NCBI RefSeq assembly: GCF_023715605.1
Contig: NZ_JAMBOL010000002.1
Span: forward strand, 1-64,000
From: Halalkalibacter oceani
GTDB taxonomy: Bacteria > Bacillota > Bacilli > Bacillales > Bacillaceae_D
Length of the DNA: 64,000 bases
Direction of reading: 5' to 3'
Below are positions 60,572 through 64,000 of this stretch, one piece after another (within the stretch, counting starts at the first letter, position 1; each line of letters begins with the position of its first letter). The notes below the pieces were generated by a model. That model did not search any database. It saw only the letters and a list, made by a program, of their open reading frames with translations, and was not told the origin of the DNA. Made by a program: the position numbers and the translations under genes.

Positions 60572-61474
60572 ATGAATATTGGATTGATCGGGCTGGGGAA
60601 AATGGGCTTTAATCTCGCATTGAATTTGCTGGATCACCATTACAAAGTGGTCGCCAGTGATGTCAATAAAGAGCAAGTGGATAAAATTGAAGAGCACGGG
60701 GCAAGCGGGGCGTATACGTTTCAAGAGCTTATCGCAAAACTGGAAAAACCGCGTGTCGTCTGGCTGATGGTTCCTGCTGGCGATATTACGGAAGACGTGA
60801 TTACCGGTGTCGCGCCATTTCTTGAGCAAGGAGATATCATCATTGATGGCGGTAATTCCAATTACAAAGATACACTTCGGCGGGCGGCAGCGCTGAATGA
60901 AAAGGGGATTGAGTTCGTCGATGTCGGAACGAGCGGCGGAGTAGATGGAGCACGCCATGGAGCGTGTATTATGGCAGGGGGAAGCAAGAAAGCGCTTCAA
61001 TTGTTAGAGCCGGTGTTTAAAGCGCTGACGATTGAGAATGGTTACCTCGGCTGTGGTGAGGTCGGAAGCGGGCATTTCTTGAAAATGATTCATAATGGCA
61101 TTGAATACGGCATGATGCAGGCGATTGCCGAAGGCTTCGACATTCTTGAAAAAAGTCCGTTTGATTATGATTATGAGGAAGTGGCGCGTGTTTGGAATCA
61201 TGGCTCAGTCATTCGCTCCTGGTTAATGGAGCTTACGCAGAATGCCTTTTCCAAGGATCCGAAGCTTGAACAGATCCGCGGGGTGATGAATTCTTCTGGA
61301 GAAGGGAAATGGACGGTTGAGACCGCGCTTGATTTACAAACAGCGGCACCAATTATCGCACTTTCGCTGATGATGCGCTATCGTTCCCAGGAAGAGGATA
61401 CGTTCACAGGAAAAGTCGTTGCCGCTCTCCGCAATGAATTTGGCGGGCATGAAGTTGTCAAAGCAGAATCATAA
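60572..61474 (+). CDS. 6-phosphogluconate dehydrogenase (decarboxylating), short form
   Basis: A 300-residue enzyme of the short, YqeC/GntZ-like branch. It has NIGLIGLGKMGFNLALNLLDH (cofactor loop), MVPAGDITEDVI, IDGGNSNYKDTLRR, DVGTSGGVDGARHGACIMAGG and GSGHFLKMIHNGIEYGMMQAI (catalytic Lys and Glu). It converts 6-phosphogluconate to ribulose 5-phosphate, usually with NAD. It is much shorter than GndA (about 470). AAAGGAG precedes the ATG. It feeds the gluconate kinase product into the pentose phosphate pathway. Confidence 0.92.
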   Translation: MNIGLIGLGKMGFNLALNLLDHHYKVVASDVNKEQVDKIEEHGASGAYTFQELIAKLEKPRVVWLMVPAGDITEDVITGVAPFLEQGDIIIDGGNSNYKDTLRRAAALNEKGIEFVDVGTSGGVDGARHGACIMAGGSKKALQLLEPVFKALTIENGYLGCGEVGSGHFLKMIHNGIEYGMMQAIAEGFDILEKSPFDYDYEEVARVWNHGSVIRSWLMELTQNAFSKDPKLEQIRGVMNSSGEGKWTVETALDLQTAAPIIALSLMMRYRSQEEDTFTGKVVAALRNEFGGHEVVKAES

Positions 61475-61525
61475 TCAGAGCAGGGAAGGTAAGACTAAAC
61501 GAATGACAGGGAGGGAGCGATTATC

Positions 61526-61783
61526 GTGAAATCAGTGACGAAGGATATTCAAATTAATATTTCAGAGGAACAGACGATTGTAGAGCTCAGTAAAGATTTG
61601 CAGCCGTTTTCTTCAGAGGTGTATATTAAGAAAATTGTCGGAGGCAAGGTGATCGAAGTCAATATTAAAAGCTTTCTCGGCCTGATTACGCTGCAAATTC
61701 ATAACGGTGATACAGTCAATGTTCGGGCAGTTGGCGAGGATTGTGAAGAGGCATTGGCGGCAGTGGTCAACTATTTGACGTAA
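61526..61783 (+). CDS. HPr-like protein lacking the active-site histidine
   Basis: An 85-residue protein with the HPr fold pattern in its C-terminal two thirds: SEVYIKKIVGGKVIEVNIKSFLGLITLQIHNGDTVNVRAVGEDCEEALAAVVNYL. It aligns with HPr around the regulatory Ser46 (IKSFLGLITL against VKSIMGVMSL), so that serine is kept. The His15 region (GIHARP in HPr) is replaced by SEEQTI with no His, as in the regulatory paralog Crh, which has Gln there. It could be an HPr kinase substrate acting on CcpA. GTG start after GGGAGGGAG. Confidence 0.72.
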   Translation: MKSVTKDIQINISEEQTIVELSKDLQPFSSEVYIKKIVGGKVIEVNIKSFLGLITLQIHNGDTVNVRAVGEDCEEALAAVVNYLT

Positions 61784-61864
61784 ATTTAGATCTTGGGGAG
61801 TGGGGGAAGGGGCGTTCATCCTTTTTACCACTCTTTCTTTTATTGTGAAGAGGCACTGGCGGCA
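61741..61864. repeat. 22-bp direct repeat, 102 bp apart
   Basis: TTGTGAAGAGGCATTGGCGG at the end of the HPr-like gene (61741-61762) recurs with one change at 61843-61864 in the following intergenic region. Confidence 0.7.
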
Positions 61865-61965
61865 TCCTCTTCCTGATGCGGTTGACAGCATTCTGCCTTT
61901 TTGGAAGAAACGGCCTGCTTCAAGAGAGACGTCACGCTTCTTTCTGACAAAAGTCGCTGTTTTGA

Positions 61966-61994
61966 TTGCAATTTTATCATGATATCTTTATCAT
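61966..61994 (+). promoter_or_regulatory. Promoter of dapH
   Basis: TTGCAA, 17-bp spacer, TATCAT. The spacer contains the palindrome TATCATGATA, a possible regulator site. Confidence 0.6.
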
Positions 61995-62034
61995 AATGAA
62001 GAGATTGTTTTAATTGTTGAGGAGGAATAAAACG

Positions 62035-62751
62035 ATGAAGATGATGGATGCAAATGAGATTATTAAATTTATTTCAGAAAGCGAAAAGAAAACCCCGGTA
62101 AAAGTACATATTAAAGGCGATGTAGCCGGCATTGATTTCGGTGCGAATACAAAAACGTTTATTACAGGGAATGTCGGTGTTCTCTTTGGCGAATGGAGCG
62201 ATATTGAGCCGGCATTGAAGGCGAACGAGTCGCGGATTGAAGATGTAGTCGTGGAAAACGACCGCCGCAACTCCGCGATTCCATTGCTTGATATGAAAAA
62301 CATTCAAGCGCGTATCGAGCCGGGCGCGATCATCCGTGATCAAGTGGAAATCGGAAATAATGCCGTTATTATGATGGGGGCAAGCATTAATATTGGCGCG
62401 GTTATCGGCGAAGGTACGATGATCGATATGAACGTAGTCCTCGGCGGACGAGCTACAGTCGGAAAGAACTGTCATATTGGAGCAGGTTCCGTGCTGGCCG
62501 GCGTCATTGAGCCGCCTTCTGCGCAGCCGGTTATTGTTGAGGATGATGTCGTCATTGGCGCGAACTGTGTCGTGCTTGAAGGTGTGACTGTCGGAAAGGG
62601 CGCCGTTGTCGCAGCTGGAGCTGTTGTGATTGAAGACGTGCCGCCAAACACGGTTGTCGCTGGTACACCTGCCCGTGTCATTAAAGAAATAGATGAAAAG
62701 ACGAAAGGGAAGACCGAAATCAGACAAGAGCTTCGTCGTTTAAATGACTAA
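62035..62751 (+). CDS. dapH: Tetrahydrodipicolinate N-acetyltransferase
   Basis: A 238-residue left-handed beta-helix acyltransferase. The N-terminal domain ([12 protein letters not shown]) is followed by hexapeptide repeats from about residue 88 ([42 protein letters not shown]) and [29 protein letters not shown]. It acetylates tetrahydrodipicolinate in the acetylase branch of diaminopimelate and lysine synthesis. ATG at 62035 is used; GAGGAGG lies 9 nt upstream and overlaps the earlier TTG at 62014. Confidence 0.93.
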   Translation: MKMMDANEIIKFISESEKKTPVKVHIKGDVAGIDFGANTKTFITGNVGVLFGEWSDIEPALKANESRIEDVVVENDRRNSAIPLLDMKNIQARIEPGAIIRDQVEIGNNAVIMMGASINIGAVIGEGTMIDMNVVLGGRATVGKNCHIGAGSVLAGVIEPPSAQPVIVEDDVVIGANCVVLEGVTVGKGAVVAAGAVVIEDVPPNTVVAGTPARVIKEIDEKTKGKTEIRQELRRLND

Positions 62752-62775
62752 AGAAAAATAGCATCTCATAAATAC

Positions 62776-62818
62776 GGGGCTGTGTTAAAAGGGAAATCCT
62801 CTCTTTTGACACGGCCCC
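62776..62818 (+). terminator. Terminator-like dispersed repeat after dapH
   Basis: GGGGCTGTGTTAAAAG with its near-complement CTTTTGACACGGCCCC, a member of the repeat family seen at 4509. Confidence 0.7.
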
Positions 62819-62880
62819 GAAGCAACAAGTGGAGCCTGTGCAACGGTTGACCTGCGTGCTGCGGCTTCAGCTTTTCTTAA

Positions 62881-62916
62881 AGGGTTGACCAAAAGCCGGG
62901 CTTTTCGGACAACCCT
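62881..62916 (+). repeat. Second hairpin between dapH and the aminotransferase gene
   Basis: AGGGTTGACCAAAAG with the partial complement CTTTTCGGACAACCCT, followed by ATTT. It resembles the dispersed repeat family and may be a second terminator or an mRNA boundary element. Confidence 0.55.
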
Positions 62917-62950
62917 ATTTCCTTACAGAGCGTGAAAGGGGAAAACGACC

Positions 62951-64000
62951 GTGTCAAATTGGATTGAACGTGACAAGCAGGCTGTAATGTCGACATATGG
63001 CCGGCTGCCTATTGTGATAGCAAAAGGCGAGGGGAATTATTTAATCGATGAAGATGGAAAAAAATATTTGGATCTTTTCACCGGGTTGGCGGTAAACATT
63101 CTCGGACATTCTCATCCTGCGGTACTGAAGGCGTTACATGAACAGGGAGATCAATTTCTTCATATTTCAAATGTGTTCTACAATAAGCCGGCGATAACGC
63201 TTGCCGAAAAGCTGACAAAGCTCTCGATCGCCGGAAAGGTCTTCTTTACGAACTCTGGAGCCGAGTCTACCGAAGCGGCGGTTAAGCTGATTCATAAATG
63301 GACGAAGCGGCAGGGCGAGGAACGCCGGGGGATCGTCGTCATGAAGAAAAGCTTTCATGGCCGGACGCTCGGGGCGCTGAAGCTAACGAGACAGCCCGGT
63401 GTTTATCAGGACTTTCCGGTGACGGATGTCCCTGTTTATGAAGTTGAGCCAGGAGATTCAGCAGCGCTCGAAACGATTTTCCAGCAGCATCAGCCAGCGG
63501 CCATCATTGCCGAACCCTTGCTTGGTTCCGGGGGGATTGTGCCGCTAAGCAGCTCCTATTTACAAGCAATGGAAGCACTTTGTAGGCAATACGGGGTCCT
63601 TTTATGCATGGATGAAATCCAGACAGGCGTAGGCCGGACCGGCACTTTTTTTGCTTATCAGGATGCTGGAATTGAGCCGGATGTGATTTTGTTTGCAAAA
63701 GGGATTGGCGGCGGTCTGCCGCTTGGCGGAATTATTGCCGCCGAAAAGCTCGCTGATTTATTTCAGCCTGGCGATCATGGGACAACATTTGCACCATCGC
63801 CATTAAGCGCGGCTTTAGGCAATGCCGTGATAGATGTGCTGATCGGGCAGCAGCAGCTGGAGCGGGGCAAAGAGGCGGCGGACCTATTGCTGACGAGCAT
63901 TTACGAGCTGCAAAAGCGCTACCCTCATTTTATCAATGAGGTAAGAGGAAAAGGGATGATGCTCGGAATTGTGCTGGATCTGGAACCGGCACACGTAAAG
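62951..64000 (+). CDS. Class III aminotransferase, 3' end cut by window edge
   Basis: At least 350 residues of a PLP fold type I aminotransferase of the acetylornithine/diaminopimelate type. The visible segments are YLIDEDGKKYLDLFTGLAVNILGHSHP, FFTNSGAESTEAAVKL (PLP phosphate), KKSFHGRTLGALKLT, LCMDEIQTGVGRTGTFFA (Asp) and LFAKGIGGGLPLGGII (Schiff-base Lys). Next to dapH it may transaminate N-acetyl-2-amino-6-oxopimelate, the following step of the acetylase branch. This role is inferred from position. GTG start after AAAGGGG. The stop codon is outside the window. Confidence 0.88.
   Translation, partial: MSNWIERDKQAVMSTYGRLPIVIAKGEGNYLIDEDGKKYLDLFTGLAVNILGHSHPAVLKALHEQGDQFLHISNVFYNKPAITLAEKLTKLSIAGKVFFTNSGAESTEAAVKLIHKWTKRQGEERRGIVVMKKSFHGRTLGALKLTRQPGVYQDFPVTDVPVYEVEPGDSAALETIFQQHQPAAIIAEPLLGSGGIVPLSSSYLQAMEALCRQYGVLLCMDEIQTGVGRTGTFFAYQDAGIEPDVILFAKGIGGGLPLGGIIAAEKLADLFQPGDHGTTFAPSPLSAALGNAVIDVLIGQQQLERGKEAADLLLTSIYELQKRYPHFINEVRGKGMMLGIVLDLEPAHVK

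Noticed and set aside
61800-61982. 60-residue open frame between the HPr-like gene and dapH
   Set aside because: It has no clear ribosome site, includes the 22-bp repeat scar and overlaps the dapH promoter; it looks non-coding.
1-64000. CRISPR arrays, tRNA or rRNA genes, prophage genes
   Set aside because: No regularly spaced repeats, cloverleaf-like or rRNA-like sequence and no phage structural proteins were seen.

Overview
This window comes from the chromosome of a Bacillaceae-type Firmicute. The signs are strong AGGAGG-type ribosome binding sites, frequent TTG and GTG starts, sigma-A promoters with 16-17 bp spacers, CcpA-type cre sites, a Firmicute-type BirA operator, a TPP riboswitch, DapH (acetylase branch of lysine synthesis) and YckD-, YesL- and YitT-like proteins. 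It is mostly accessory metabolism and transport. I saw no rRNA, tRNA, CRISPR array or phage genes.

Layout. 1-1.1 kb: the end of an insertion sequence, with its transposase running off the left edge. 1.1-10.5 kb: a TetR/DHA2 efflux pair, a VanY-type carboxypeptidase lipoprotein, a second MFS pump, a tripartite tricarboxylate transporter (fused TctA-TctB, with a convergent TctC lipoprotein) and a YitT-like membrane protein. 10.6-25.9 kb: a fucoside utilisation cluster. It has two GH29 alpha-L-fucosidases, two large glycosidases of the GHL6/GH151-like type, an ABC importer without its ATPase, a YesL-like protein, FucU mutarotase, an SDR dehydrogenase, a lactonase-type amidohydrolase, and AraC and LacI regulators. 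A repeated LacI-type operator (GKTAKCGRTAAM) lies in front of four of its transcription units, so the cluster looks like one regulon feeding a non-phosphorylating L-fucose oxidation route.

26-29.5 kb: small membrane proteins, a membrane-anchored lysozyme-like protein and an aldo/keto reductase. 29.6-43.5 kb: a visibly AT-rich catabolic island. It holds a YheO/DauR-like regulator, two RidA proteins, a complete TRAP transporter, a hydantoinase/dihydropyrimidinase-type amidohydrolase, two paralogous N-carbamoyl-amino-acid-hydrolase-type M20 enzymes, a third M20 enzyme, an NCS1 permease and two SDR-type dehydrogenases. The likely job is uptake and stepwise opening of a cyclic ureide or similar N-heterocycle; the substrate cannot be read from sequence. 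A degraded copy of the left-edge insertion sequence's end lies inside it at about 31.24 kb. 43.6-48.1 kb: an aminotransferase, then an FCD-GntR regulator divergent from a four-carbon acid sugar dehydrogenase/kinase pair, with two GntR-type operators one helical repeat multiple apart.

48.1-57 kb: mostly housekeeping and envelope genes: a second DHA2 pump, an XRE regulator with a membrane partner, a small multidrug export protein, YckD, a cold-shock protein, BirA-controlled bioB, an MscS channel, an HD-GYP protein and a lipoprotein. 57-57.9 kb: tenA under a TPP riboswitch with a terminator. 57.9-61.8 kb: gluconate-type metabolism, with a sugar kinase and RpiR regulator divergent from a 6-phosphogluconate dehydrogenase and an HPr-like protein that has lost the phosphorylatable histidine. 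62-64 kb: dapH followed by a class III aminotransferase cut by the right edge.

Functions are assigned by recognising family motifs by eye; no database search was run. Where an upstream in-frame codon would overlap a clear Shine-Dalgarno sequence, the start was moved downstream and this is stated.
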